NCBI RefSeq assembly: GCF_001294455.1
Contig: NZ_LIKT01000010.1
Span: 86,160 to 150,159, forward strand
Length of the DNA: 64,000 bases
Direction of reading: 5' to 3'
Origin: Phaeobacter sp. 11ANDIMAR09
Lineage (GTDB): Bacteria > Pseudomonadota > Alphaproteobacteria > Rhodobacterales > Rhodobacteraceae
A model generated the notes under the pieces. That model searched no databases and was not told the DNA's origin. It saw only the letters and a list, made by a program, of their open reading frames with translations. Positions 8,355 to 16,327 of this stretch are shown piece by piece. The translations under genes were made by a program, and so were the position numbers. Positions within the stretch are counted from its first letter, which is position 1. Each line of letters opens with the position of its first letter.

Positions 8355-8588
8355 ATGAGCGACGTCGCAGACCGCGTAAAAAAGATCGTTGTAGAGCACC
8401 TGGGTGTTGAAGAAGAAAAAGTGACCGAAAACGCGTCCTTCATCGACGATTTGGGTGCAGACAGCCTCGACACCGTTGAGCTGGTCATGGCATTTGAAGA
8501 AGAGTTCGGCATCGAAATCCCCGATGATGCGGCCGAAACCATCCAGACATTTGGCGACGCAGTGAAGTTCATCACCGAAGCTTCCTAA
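8355..8588 (+). CDS. acpP: Acyl carrier protein
   Basis: This is the 77-residue acidic carrier of growing fatty acyl chains. The phosphopantetheine attachment site is Ser37 in the motif [10 protein letters not shown]. The start [17 protein letters not shown] fits the family and is preceded by GAGGAAA. It sits in the fab cluster after fabG and is followed by its own terminator, consistent with independent high expression. Confidence 0.98.
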   Translation: MSDVADRVKKIVVEHLGVEEEKVTENASFIDDLGADSLDTVELVMAFEEEFGIEIPDDAAETIQTFGDAVKFITEAS

Positions 8589-8616
8589 AGTCCCCTTCAC
8601 AGCAATGTGATTGTCG

Positions 8617-8648
8617 AAACGGCGCTTTCCACCAGGGAAGCGCCGTTT
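8617..8648 (+). terminator. Terminator of acpP
   Basis: The long stem AAACGGCGCTT / AAGCGCCGTTT with a short loop ends in TTTT, 28 nt after the acpP stop. This separates acpP from the HisA-like gene. Confidence 0.85.
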
Positions 8649-8746
8649 TGCGTCTCCCCCTCTTGTGTGTTCTGGAGAAGGCTGGACTCATCCTGCGATG
8701 GTATGTGCTATCCTGCAGGGGTTGAGCAAACAGGAGGAACTTCGAG

Positions 8747-9490
8747 ATGCAGATTTATCCAACAATGGAACTGCTGGACGGTCACTGTGTGACCCTGGAA
8801 AAGGGACGTCTGGACGAGCCGCTTGTTTGGCATGTGGACCCAATCGAGAAAGCCAGAGAGTTTGCAGCGGCTGGCGCCGAATGGATGCATCTGACCGATT
8901 TCAACGCAGTCCAGGGCGATGACAGCAACTCTGATCTGGTCAAAGAGATCATCCGCACCGCAGGCATTCCGGTACAATTGGGCGGCGGTATGCGCAGCCG
9001 CGACAGTGTTGAATCCTGGATTGACCAGGGGGCCGGACGGGTTGTGGTGGGCACCTTGGCGGCGCTGGATCCGTCACTGGTAAGCGAGTTGGCCAAGCAA
9101 CACCCCGATCAAATTGTCCTGGCGGTGGATGTCTGGCAGGGGCAGGTGATGACCGAAGGCTGGCTGAAAGCCGGGGCTTTTGAGCCGGAAACCTATATCA
9201 CCGCCTTTGGCAATGCGCCATTTGCAGGAATCATCGTCACCGATATCGACAGCGACATGGCGGATGTTGAGGCTCAGCTGGGGTTGATTTCCGGACTGGC
9301 AGCGGCGGCGCATTCTCCGGTGATTGCCAGCGGTGTGGTGCGCAATGCCGATGACCTGTCGCGGCTGAAATACATCAACAATATCGCGGGGGCCCTGGTT
9401 GGACGCGCCTTGTTCCGCAAGACCCTGTCTCTGGAAGAGGCCCTGGAAGTGGCGCAACCGCTGCCAGAACAAGTGGCTGAATTCCTTTAA
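8747..9490 (+). CDS. HisA-like TIM-barrel paralogue with altered active site
   Basis: The 247-residue protein has the HisA/HisF barrel plan: an N-terminal strand-1 motif L-L-D-G-H-C-V, phosphate-binding GGGMRS (79-84), a strand resembling ALDVR at 126-130, TDI at 165-167, and a C-terminal G-A-L-V-G-R-A-L-F. In HisA the general base is Asp8 in A-x-D-L; here it is Glu8 (T-M-E-L). The acid Asp (Asp128) and Thr165 are kept, the Arg after the acid is Trp130, and the usual R-D-G-T loop reads D-S-D-M. It is thus probably not the histidine-pathway isomerase, and its reaction is unknown. A very strong AGGAGG site precedes it. It lies between acpP and fabF rather than in a his operon. Confidence 0.85.
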   Translation: MQIYPTMELLDGHCVTLEKGRLDEPLVWHVDPIEKAREFAAAGAEWMHLTDFNAVQGDDSNSDLVKEIIRTAGIPVQLGGGMRSRDSVESWIDQGAGRVVVGTLAALDPSLVSELAKQHPDQIVLAVDVWQGQVMTEGWLKAGAFEPETYITAFGNAPFAGIIVTDIDSDMADVEAQLGLISGLAAAAHSPVIASGVVRNADDLSRLKYINNIAGALVGRALFRKTLSLEEALEVAQPLPEQVAEFL

Positions 9491-9504
9491 CCAAACCTCT
9501 GCCT

Positions 9505-9605
9505 CCCCTGTGCTGGCCGATGCAATGCTCGGCCTGCACAGGGGATTGCCCGATCGGGGGGAAATCCCCTTTGGGCGAGGTGCTCCCCCGGTTCGGATGG
9601 GGGAG
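9505..9605 (+). ncRNA. Tandem strong hairpins between the HisA paralogue and fabF (candidate structured RNA)
   Basis: Three consecutive stems are visible. The first is CCCCTGTGC-T-GGCCGA / TCGGCC-T-GCACAGGGG (9505-9544): 15 pairs, one internal mismatch, an 8-nt loop. The second is GCCC...GGGG / CCCC...GGGC (9548-9576). The third is CTCCCCC / GGGGGAG (9583-9605). No reading frame fits. This may be a processed 3' UTR, a small RNA, or the fabF leader. Type assignment is tentative. Confidence 0.4.
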
Positions 9606-9758
9606 TGCTGACAAAAACCGCGCTTTCTTTGACACGGGCGGCGGTCTTTCTCCTGTTTTTTGGGTCTGCCGCTTGGGCGGTCGATTGGTGCACTTGCACC
9701 CCTTGGGCATTACAAGCTATTTGGGTGAGCGAATTGCCGAGGCAGAGGAGAGCAAGGA

Positions 9759-11024
9759 ATGCGTCGAGTCGTTGTAACCGGATTGGGATTGGTCACACCA
9801 TTGGCGACCGGAGTCGAAGAGACTTGGTCGAGCCTGTTGGACGGTCAGTCTGGCGCCGGGCCAATTACGCTGTTTGACGCTGAGGCCAGCGGTGTTGCAA
9901 CCACCTATGCCTGCGAAGTCACCCGTGGCGACGGCAGCGAAGGGACTTTCAACCCAGATGACTGGGTGGTGAAGAAAGACCAGAAAAAGATTGATGACTT
10001 TATCCTCTACGGTATTGCTGCCGCCGAAATGGCCGTGCGCGATGCTGATTGGGCACCGGAAGATACTGAAAGCCTGGAACGCACCGGCGTGATGATTGGC
10101 TCAGGTATCGGCGGGCTGAGCTCGATCGCAGATACAGCCGTGATGATCAAGGAAAAGGGCCCGCGCCGGGTCTCTCCCTTCTTCATTCCCGGAGCGCTGA
10201 TCAACCTGATTTCAGGTCAGGTTTCCATTCGGTTTGGTTTCAAAGGCCCCAACCATTCGGTGGTGACCGCCTGTTCGACCGGAGCCCATGCCATTGGTGA
10301 TGCGGCGCGGCTGATCAAATCCGGCGACGCAGATGTGATGATTGCAGGCGGAGCCGAAGCGGCCATTTGCGAGATCGGTATTGCCGGCTTTAATGCCTGC
10401 AAAGCGCTGTCGACCAAACGCGCCGACGATCCCAAATCGGCCTCGCGCCCCTATGATGCCGACCGCGATGGTTTTGTTATGGGCGAGGGCGCCGGTGTGG
10501 TGGTTCTGGAAGACTACGAACACGCCAAGGCCCGGGGTGCCAAGATCTACGCCGAAGTTCTCGGCTATGGCCTGTCGGGCGATGCCTATCACATCACGGC
10601 CCCTTCCGAGACCGGTGAGGGGGGCGAACGCTCGATGCGTGCGGCGCTGAAAAACGCAGGTCTTGAGCCCAAGGATATCGACTATATCAACGCCCATGGC
10701 ACCTCGACCATGGCGGATACAATTGAGCTGGGTGCAGTGGAGCGCATGATGGGCGAACACGCCGAGGGGGTGACAATGTCCTCGACAAAATCGGCCACTG
10801 GGCACCTCCTGGGGGCTGCCGGCGCGATTGAAGCGATCTTCTCGATTCTGGCGATCCGGGATCAGGTGGCGCCGCCCACCATCAACCTCGACAATCAGGC
10901 GGTAGAGACCCCGATCGATCTGGCGCCCAATGCCAAGCGCGAGCGCAAAATCGAGGTGGCCTTGTCCAACTCCTTTGGCTTTGGCGGCACCAATGCCTCC
11001 GTGGTCTTTGGGAAGCCCAAATAA
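9759..11024 (+). CDS. fabF: 3-oxoacyl-ACP synthase II
   Basis: FabF is the main chain-elongating condensing enzyme. The 421-residue protein has the catalytic triad Cys172 (TACSTGAH), His313 (NAHGTST) and His349 (SATGHLLGAAG), plus the C-terminal N-S-F-G-F-G-G-T-N-A signature. The start MRRVVVTGLGLVTP follows GAGGAG. Its stop codon directly abuts the mltG start, so the two are co-translated. Confidence 0.97.
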   Translation: MRRVVVTGLGLVTPLATGVEETWSSLLDGQSGAGPITLFDAEASGVATTYACEVTRGDGSEGTFNPDDWVVKKDQKKIDDFILYGIAAAEMAVRDADWAPEDTESLERTGVMIGSGIGGLSSIADTAVMIKEKGPRRVSPFFIPGALINLISGQVSIRFGFKGPNHSVVTACSTGAHAIGDAARLIKSGDADVMIAGGAEAAICEIGIAGFNACKALSTKRADDPKSASRPYDADRDGFVMGEGAGVVVLEDYEHAKARGAKIYAEVLGYGLSGDAYHITAPSETGEGGERSMRAALKNAGLEPKDIDYINAHGTSTMADTIELGAVERMMGEHAEGVTMSSTKSATGHLLGAAGAIEAIFSILAIRDQVAPPTINLDNQAVETPIDLAPNAKRERKIEVALSNSFGFGGTNASVVFGKPK

Positions 11025-12179
11025 ATGTGGCGTAGCCTGGCTTCAAATATGATGACTGTCCTGGTGGTGGTGCTGTTCCTTTTGGGCGGCGTCATCCTAT
11101 GGGGTAAGTCGAAATATACTGCCGAAGGGCCGCTGGAAACGGCGATCTGTCTGCAGGTGCGCCCGGGGTCAAACATGACCCGGGTGAGCGCCGATCTGGA
11201 GGGCCAGGGGGCGGTCACCTCTGGGATGATGTTCCGGCTCAGTGCCAAATATGCCGAGAAATCGAACCAGCTGAAGGCCGGGAGTTTTCTGGTGCGGCCT
11301 GGATCCTCGATGGAGGGGATCCTTGAGCAGATCACCCAAGGTGGCGCCAGCACCTGCGGCACCGAGGTCGTCTACCGCGTGGGCGTCACCCGCGTGCGCG
11401 CCGAAGTGCGCGAGCTGGATCCGGCCTCTGGAAAATTTGTCGAGCGGGCCGAGTTTGAACTCGGCGTTGATGAGGCTCCGGCGATCTTTACCGAGCTGAA
11501 AGTTGCAGCCGATACCCGCTTTCGAGTGGCGCTTGCTGAGGGCGTGACCAGCTGGCAGGTGGTAAATGCCTTGCAGAATATTGATGTCCTGTCCGGCGAC
11601 CCCGGAGAGCGTCCGGCAGAGGGCATGTTGGCACCTGACAGCTATGAAATCATCTCGGGTCAGCCCCGCGCTGATGTCCTGGCGCAGATGCAGGACCGGC
11701 AGGAATTGCTGATTGGCGCAGCCTGGGAAAACCGCAGCGCGGATGCAGCAGTACAAACGCCCGAGGAAATGCTGATCCTGGCCTCGATCATCGAGAAGGA
11801 AACAGCTGTTGCGCGCGAACGCGGTCAGGTGGCCAGTGTGTTTACCAACCGTTTGAACCGGGGGATGCGTCTGCAAACGGACCCGACCGTGATCTATGGC
11901 GTCACCAAAGGTGAGGGCGTTTTGGGTCGGGGGCTGCGTCAAAGCGAGCTGCGTAAGGTCACGCCTTGGAACACCTATGTGATCGAAGGCCTGCCCCCCA
12001 CGCCAATTGCCAACCCCGGTCAGGCGAGCCTTTTGGCGGCGGTAAACCCGGATGAGACAGACTATCTGTTCTTTGTTGCAGATGGCACCGGGGGCCACGC
12101 TTTTGCCGAAACGCTGCAAGAACACAATCGCAATGTCGCCAAATGGCGCCAGATTGAGGCAGAACGCAACAACAACTGA
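11025..12179 (+). CDS. mltG: Endolytic murein transglycosylase MltG
   Basis: MltG is an inner-membrane lytic transglycosylase that cleaves nascent glycan strands and sets their length. The 384-residue protein has one N-terminal transmembrane helix (about residues 9-27), a LysM-like region, and the YceG catalytic domain with Glu257 in ASIIEKET followed by V-F-x-N-R-L and L-Q-T-D-P-T-V-I-Y-G. It begins on the base after the fabF stop. The fabF-mltG pairing is common in proteobacteria. Confidence 0.95.
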   Translation: MWRSLASNMMTVLVVVLFLLGGVILWGKSKYTAEGPLETAICLQVRPGSNMTRVSADLEGQGAVTSGMMFRLSAKYAEKSNQLKAGSFLVRPGSSMEGILEQITQGGASTCGTEVVYRVGVTRVRAEVRELDPASGKFVERAEFELGVDEAPAIFTELKVAADTRFRVALAEGVTSWQVVNALQNIDVLSGDPGERPAEGMLAPDSYEIISGQPRADVLAQMQDRQELLIGAAWENRSADAAVQTPEEMLILASIIEKETAVARERGQVASVFTNRLNRGMRLQTDPTVIYGVTKGEGVLGRGLRQSELRKVTPWNTYVIEGLPPTPIANPGQASLLAAVNPDETDYLFFVADGTGGHAFAETLQEHNRNVAKWRQIEAERNNN

Positions 12180-12217
12180 TCACGCTGCCTTGATCGGCTC
12201 GTTGCCCAAAATTTCGA

Positions 12218-12252
12218 CCCGCTTCCGTCTCCTGACGGTGGCGGGTTTTCGT
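12218..12252 (+). terminator. Terminator of fabF-mltG
   Basis: The nested stem CCCGC-TT-CCGTC / GACGG-TG-GCGGG is followed by TTTTCGTT, 39 nt after the mltG stop. It separates the fab operon from the gene transfer agent cluster. Confidence 0.8.
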
Positions 12253-12493
12253 TGCTCCCATGGGGAGAGCGGTTCATCTGATGGTCCGCAATCGTTAAGA
12301 TTTCCTTTTGTTCTAGACCGCTTGGCAACCTCGCCTCATTTGACTTTTCGCTGTGTCCTGGCCTAGTTTACTGCGCAGCTGGAAAAGACTGGCATCCAAT
12401 TATTGGCCTGCTGAACCGAGGTTCTGTGCCAGGTTTTGATCGACTTGTCTTTTGGCATGCCGGGGGTCCTTTGATTGAAAGGCCCATGCTCAG
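12253..12493 (+). promoter_or_regulatory. Upstream region of the GTA cluster
   Basis: This non-coding stretch between the mltG terminator and GTA g1 must carry the cluster's main promoter. In Rhodobacter capsulatus the cluster is activated by GafA with indirect input from CtrA. I could not identify a GafA site. A near-match to a CtrA box (TTAA-GATTTCC-TTTT, 12295-12309) is present but has only six of eight consensus bases, so it is weak evidence. Confidence 0.4.
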
Positions 12494-12838
12494 ATGTCCC
12501 AGACAGAGCCACACTCCAAATCTCAAACCACCCAGGATCTGTTCCAATCGCTTCAGCGCTCTATCCAGCGCCTGCGTCAGGAAGCCGAAGAGCTGCAGCT
12601 GCGCCTGGCTGATGACGGTGCGAAAGCCCTGAACAGTGCGCTTCCCCGGATCGCAAAACTCGAGGGGCTTATCAGAGACTGCCAGAAAGTGGAGAAGACC
12701 CTTGCCGAGCAAAACACCCAAGGTGCCACAGACCAACTCGGGCTTGATCTTGCCGAGGCCCGGGCTGAAATCAGCCGCCGCCTGGATCGCCTCCGCAGCT
12801 CCCAAGGTGCAGAGCACCTTGATCGAGGAGATGAGTGA
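12494..12838 (+). CDS. GTA small terminase-like protein (g1)
   Basis: This is a 114-residue charged, strongly alpha-helical protein with heptad-like coiled-coil stretches (QSLQRSIQRLRQEAEELQLRL). Position and shape match RcGTA ORFg1, which acts as the small terminase partner recruiting DNA non-specifically. The C-terminal tail is acidic (EHLDRGDE). Its last eight bases overlap the start of the large terminase gene, which implies coupled translation. Confidence 0.8.
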   Translation: MSQTEPHSKSQTTQDLFQSLQRSIQRLRQEAEELQLRLADDGAKALNSALPRIAKLEGLIRDCQKVEKTLAEQNTQGATDQLGLDLAEARAEISRRLDRLRSSQGAEHLDRGDE

Positions 12839-14108
12839 CAATGCAACCCTCTCTCTGCCCTATTTGTTCGAGGTCTGGGCCCATGCGCATCAACTGCCGC
12901 CTGAGGGGCTGTGGCGCTGCTGGGTGATCCTCGGGGGGCGGGGGGCCGGCAAGACCCGTGCGGGGGCGGAGTGGATCCGCCGACAGGTCGAAGGCGCCAG
13001 CCCACTGGCCTCAGGGCGCGCGCGGCGGTTGGCTCTGATCGGTGAGACCTATGATCAGGTCCGCGATGTGATGATCCAGGGCGACAGCGGCCTTCTGGCC
13101 TGTTCGCCCCCGGACAGGAGGCCCCAGTGGAAATCGGGCGAACGCAAGCTGATCTGGGCCAATGGCGCTATGGCGCAGGCCTTTTCCGCCCATGACCCCG
13201 AGGCACTGCGGGGACCTCAGTTTGATACCGCCTGGGCGGATGAGCTGGCCAAATGGCGCCGCGCGCGTGAAGCTTGGGACATGTTGCAGTTTTCCCTGCG
13301 TTTGGGGGAGGACCCGCGGCTCTGTGTGACAACCACACCGCGCAATGTCTCCCTCTTGCGCCAGCTATTGCAAAACCCCTCGACGGTGCAAAGCCACGCG
13401 GCAACAGAAACCAACCGGGCCAATCTTGCAGCCTCGTTCCTGACGGAAATACGGGCCCGCTACGGTGGATCGCGTCTGGGGCGACAAGAATTGGATGGTG
13501 TGCTGCTGAGCGATGTCGAGGGGGCGATCTGGCGGGCGGCGCAGCTGGAAAAGCTGCAGGTGACCGCCGCACCAGAGCTGGATCGCATTGTGGTGGCGGT
13601 TGATCCGGCGGTGAGCGCGGGCAAAGATTCGGATGCCTGCGGAATCATCGTCGCCGGGGCCTGTCTTCAGGGGCCTGTGCAGGACTGGCGGGCCTATGTT
13701 CTGGCGGACCGGACTGTACAGGGGCTTGGGCCGCTGGCCTGGGCGCGACAGGTGATTGACACCTACCACGCCTTTTCCGCCGACAGGGTGGTGGCTGAGG
13801 TCAACCAAGGCGGCGCTCTGGTCGAAAGCCTTTTGCGGCAGGTTGACCCTCTGGTGGGCTTTCAGGCGGTGCATGCAAGCCGGGGCAAAGTGGTGCGGGC
13901 TGAACCCGTTGCTGCCCTGTATGAGCAGGGCAGGGTACACCATCTGCCGGGCCTGGCAGAACTGGAAGAGCAGATGCGCCAGATGGCCCCGCAGGGCTTT
14001 CAGGGCCAGGGCTCGCCAGACAGGGTCGATGCGCTGGTCTGGGCCCTTCATCAGCTGGTTCTGGATCCGGCGAGTCGCGGCAATCTTCCGCGCGCCAGAA
14101 TGGTCTGA
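12831..14108 (+). CDS. GTA large terminase (g2)
   Basis: The 425-residue packaging motor pumps DNA into the prohead and cuts it by a headful mechanism. Walker A is GGRGAGKT (35-42), the Walker B acids are Asp137-Glu138 in WADE, and the C-terminal RNase H-like nuclease begins with the catalytic strand VVAVDPA (Asp258). The ATG preceded by CGAGGAG and overlapping g1 by 8 nt is chosen; the frame is open for 65 codons further upstream but that stretch is antisense-like to g1 in composition. In GTAs this enzyme packages host DNA with little sequence preference. Confidence 0.93.
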   Translation: MSDNATLSLPYLFEVWAHAHQLPPEGLWRCWVILGGRGAGKTRAGAEWIRRQVEGASPLASGRARRLALIGETYDQVRDVMIQGDSGLLACSPPDRRPQWKSGERKLIWANGAMAQAFSAHDPEALRGPQFDTAWADELAKWRRAREAWDMLQFSLRLGEDPRLCVTTTPRNVSLLRQLLQNPSTVQSHAATETNRANLAASFLTEIRARYGGSRLGRQELDGVLLSDVEGAIWRAAQLEKLQVTAAPELDRIVVAVDPAVSAGKDSDACGIIVAGACLQGPVQDWRAYVLADRTVQGLGPLAWARQVIDTYHAFSADRVVAEVNQGGALVESLLRQVDPLVGFQAVHASRGKVVRAEPVAALYEQGRVHHLPGLAELEEQMRQMAPQGFQGQGSPDRVDALVWALHQLVLDPASRGNLPRARMV

Positions 14109-14280
14109 ATTCCGCTGATGCAACAGCAGGTGAGGCGGTTTTTCTGATGGGGATGAATGCGTTATCGCCTGCGTTTCCCTGAGGTCGGGCGCCATGCTTG
14201 GGGGATCTTCAGGCCCGCACCTCATACCTTTTCTCCAGCAAAGGGCGCATTGCCCGGATGATGGATCAAAGGAGCCGCCC

Positions 14281-15492
14281 ATGAGGTTTGACCTACCCTG
14301 GCGCAAGAAACAGTCTAGCGTGCCCCAGGCTGCACCGGCCTCGGCGCACCAGACCAAGGCCAGCGCTGCGGCCCGTGGCACGGCTTGGCAGAGCGGCGGA
14401 GCAGGTTTGGTGAATGCGCGGGACGCGGGCTCTTTGACGCGTCTTGGCTTTCAGAACAATCCAATTGGGTTTCGGGCCGTGCGCATGGTGATCGAGGCGG
14501 CCGCATCCCTGCCGCTGGTGGTTCAGGATTCTGCGCAGCGATATGAGGTTCATCCCTTGCTGTCGCTTATCACCCGGCCGAATGCAGCGCAGACGCGGCA
14601 GGATTTCTTTGAGAGCCTGTTTGGCCATCTGATGCTGTCTGGAAACGCCTACGTCGAGGCGGTGAGCGAAGACGAGGACTGGCCATCGGAACTGCACCTG
14701 CTGCGCCCGGATCGCATTTCTGTTGTGCCCGGTGCGGATGGCTGGCCATTGGCCTATGACTATACAGTGGGGGGCAGCAGGCATCGCTTTGCCTGTAGCA
14801 ATCTGCGCAGCCCGGTGCTGCATTTGAAAAACTTTCATCCTCAGGATGATCACTACGGGCTCGCTCCGCTACAAGCGGCGGCCCAGTCCTTGGATGTTCA
14901 TTCGGCCGCTTCGCAGTGGTCTAAGGGGTTGTTGGACAATGCTGCCCGCCCCTCAGGCGCGCTGGTCTGGGCCGGCAGTGATGGTCAGAGCAGCCTGTCA
15001 GACGATCAGTTTCGCCGCTTGAGCGACGAGGTCGAAGCAAACTTCCAAGGTGCGCGAAATGCCGGGCGTCCCATGGTTCTGGAGGGCGGGCTGGACTGGA
15101 AGCCGATGGGGTTTTCGCCCTCGGATATGGAATTCCAGAAAACCAAAGAGGCCGCTGCGCGGGAAATCGCGCTTGCCCTTGGGGTGCCGCCGATGCTCTT
15201 GGGGCTGCCCGGTGATACGGCCTATTCCAACTATCAAGAGGCAAACCGGGCCTTTTACCGGCTGACCGTTGTGCCTCTGGTGAGCCGGATTGCAGCTGGC
15301 TTGTCCGATTGGCTCTCCGCCTATGCGGATGAGATTATCGAATTGAAGCCTGATCTCGATCAGGTTTCGGCCCTTTCCGAGGAACGTGAGCGTCAATGGC
15401 GGCGGATCGCCTCGGCGGATTTCCTTAGCCAGCCAGAAAAGCGCAGGCTCCTGGGCCTGCCGCCCCTGCCGGAGGGAGAAACGGATGGCTGA
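14281..15492 (+). CDS. GTA portal protein (g3)
   Basis: This is a 403-residue HK97-type portal that forms the dodecameric ring at the head vertex through which DNA passes. Recognisable family segments are L-L-T/S-R-P-N-x-x-Q near residue 100, G-N-A-Y-V-E-A, H-L-K-N-F-H-P and the C-terminal L-G-V-P-P-M-L-L-G motif. The start at ATG 14281 follows AAGGAG. The 172-nt gap after g2 is the largest in the head region. Confidence 0.93.
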   Translation: MRFDLPWRKKQSSVPQAAPASAHQTKASAAARGTAWQSGGAGLVNARDAGSLTRLGFQNNPIGFRAVRMVIEAAASLPLVVQDSAQRYEVHPLLSLITRPNAAQTRQDFFESLFGHLMLSGNAYVEAVSEDEDWPSELHLLRPDRISVVPGADGWPLAYDYTVGGSRHRFACSNLRSPVLHLKNFHPQDDHYGLAPLQAAAQSLDVHSAASQWSKGLLDNAARPSGALVWAGSDGQSSLSDDQFRRLSDEVEANFQGARNAGRPMVLEGGLDWKPMGFSPSDMEFQKTKEAAAREIALALGVPPMLLGLPGDTAYSNYQEANRAFYRLTVVPLVSRIAAGLSDWLSAYADEIIELKPDLDQVSALSEERERQWRRIASADFLSQPEKRRLLGLPPLPEGETDG

Positions 15493-15703
15493 GTTTCCAA
15501 TGCCCCCCTTTGACTGTGCGCCAGGGCTGCGGCTGTCGACCCATGAAAAGGTCAGCCAGATCCAATTGCAGAGCCTGGAGCGGCGACAGCAGCAGCTGGA
15601 GCAGATGTTGGAGCGCTTGGAGCGGCGCCTCTGGTTCACGCTCTACGGTGTGGCAGCCGTGATCCTTACCCGGGTCTTTCAGTCTTTCCTTGCGGTGAAT
15701 TGA
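15485..15703 (+). CDS. GTA g3.5 small protein
   Basis: This 72-residue protein overlaps the end of the portal gene by 8 nt. It has a coiled-coil segment (QLQSLERRQQQLEQMLERLE) followed by a hydrophobic C-terminal helix (LWFTLYGVAAVILTRVF). It corresponds in position and size to RcGTA ORFg3.5. The molecular role is not established to my knowledge. Confidence 0.8.
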   Translation: MAEFPMPPFDCAPGLRLSTHEKVSQIQLQSLERRQQQLEQMLERLERRLWFTLYGVAAVILTRVFQSFLAVN

Positions 15704-15736
15704 CTTGTTTTCAGATGGTTATGTGGGATCTTCGCT

Positions 15737-16327
15737 ATGATTGAAACAGGCATGGAACATAAGTTCTCTCGGTTTGGCGAGATGCTGACAGTCGAGGATG
15801 ACAGCGTCATCCAGGGCTACGCCAGCCTCTTTGGTGCCGCCGATCAGGGGGGCGATAGTGTTGCCCCTGGGGCCTACACCGCGTCGCTGGCACAGCTCTC
15901 TGCTGCGGGTTGCCGGGTCAAGATGCTCTGGCAGCACGATCCGGCCCAGCCCATCGGAGTCTGGGAAGAAATCCGCGAAGACAGTCGCGGGCTTTGGGTC
16001 AAAGGGCGCCTGCTGACAGAAATTCCGCGCGGTGCCGAAGCTGCAACGCTGATTGCAGCCGGCGCCATCGAAGGTCTGTCGATTGGCTATCGCACCAAAC
16101 GCGCCCGCAGGGCCGAGGGTGGCGGGCGTATCCTGACCGAGGTGGAGCTGTGGGAGGTGTCTCTTGTGACCTTTCCAATGCTGCCCAGCGCCCGGGTGAT
16201 GGGACAAAAAGCCGATGCCGAAACCCAGAACCTGCGGCGGTTGGTTGCGGATTTGCGGCGGGCAAGCCGGGCGCTCAGCCGCAGCAGTTTTTCCCCTATC
16301 AGTGCAAAGGACCGGACAAAACCATGA
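15737..16327 (+). CDS. GTA prohead protease (g4)
   Basis: The HK97-family S78 peptidase trims the capsid protein during head maturation. In this 196-residue protein the family's catalytic His and Ser are seen as His67 in LWQHDPAQPIG and Ser115 in EGLSIGYRT. The Arg/Ser-rich C-terminus is probably the scaffold-interacting tail. The stop codon overlaps the capsid gene start as ATGA. An alternative start five codons later (MEHKFSRFG) cannot be excluded. Confidence 0.92.
   Translation: MIETGMEHKFSRFGEMLTVEDDSVIQGYASLFGAADQGGDSVAPGAYTASLAQLSAAGCRVKMLWQHDPAQPIGVWEEIREDSRGLWVKGRLLTEIPRGAEAATLIAAGAIEGLSIGYRTKRARRAEGGGRILTEVELWEVSLVTFPMLPSARVMGQKADAETQNLRRLVADLRRASRALSRSSFSPISAKDRTKP

Noticed and set aside
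12295..12309. CtrA box upstream of GTA g1
   Set aside because: Only six of eight consensus bases match (TTAA-N7-TTTT); kept as a remark, not called as a site.
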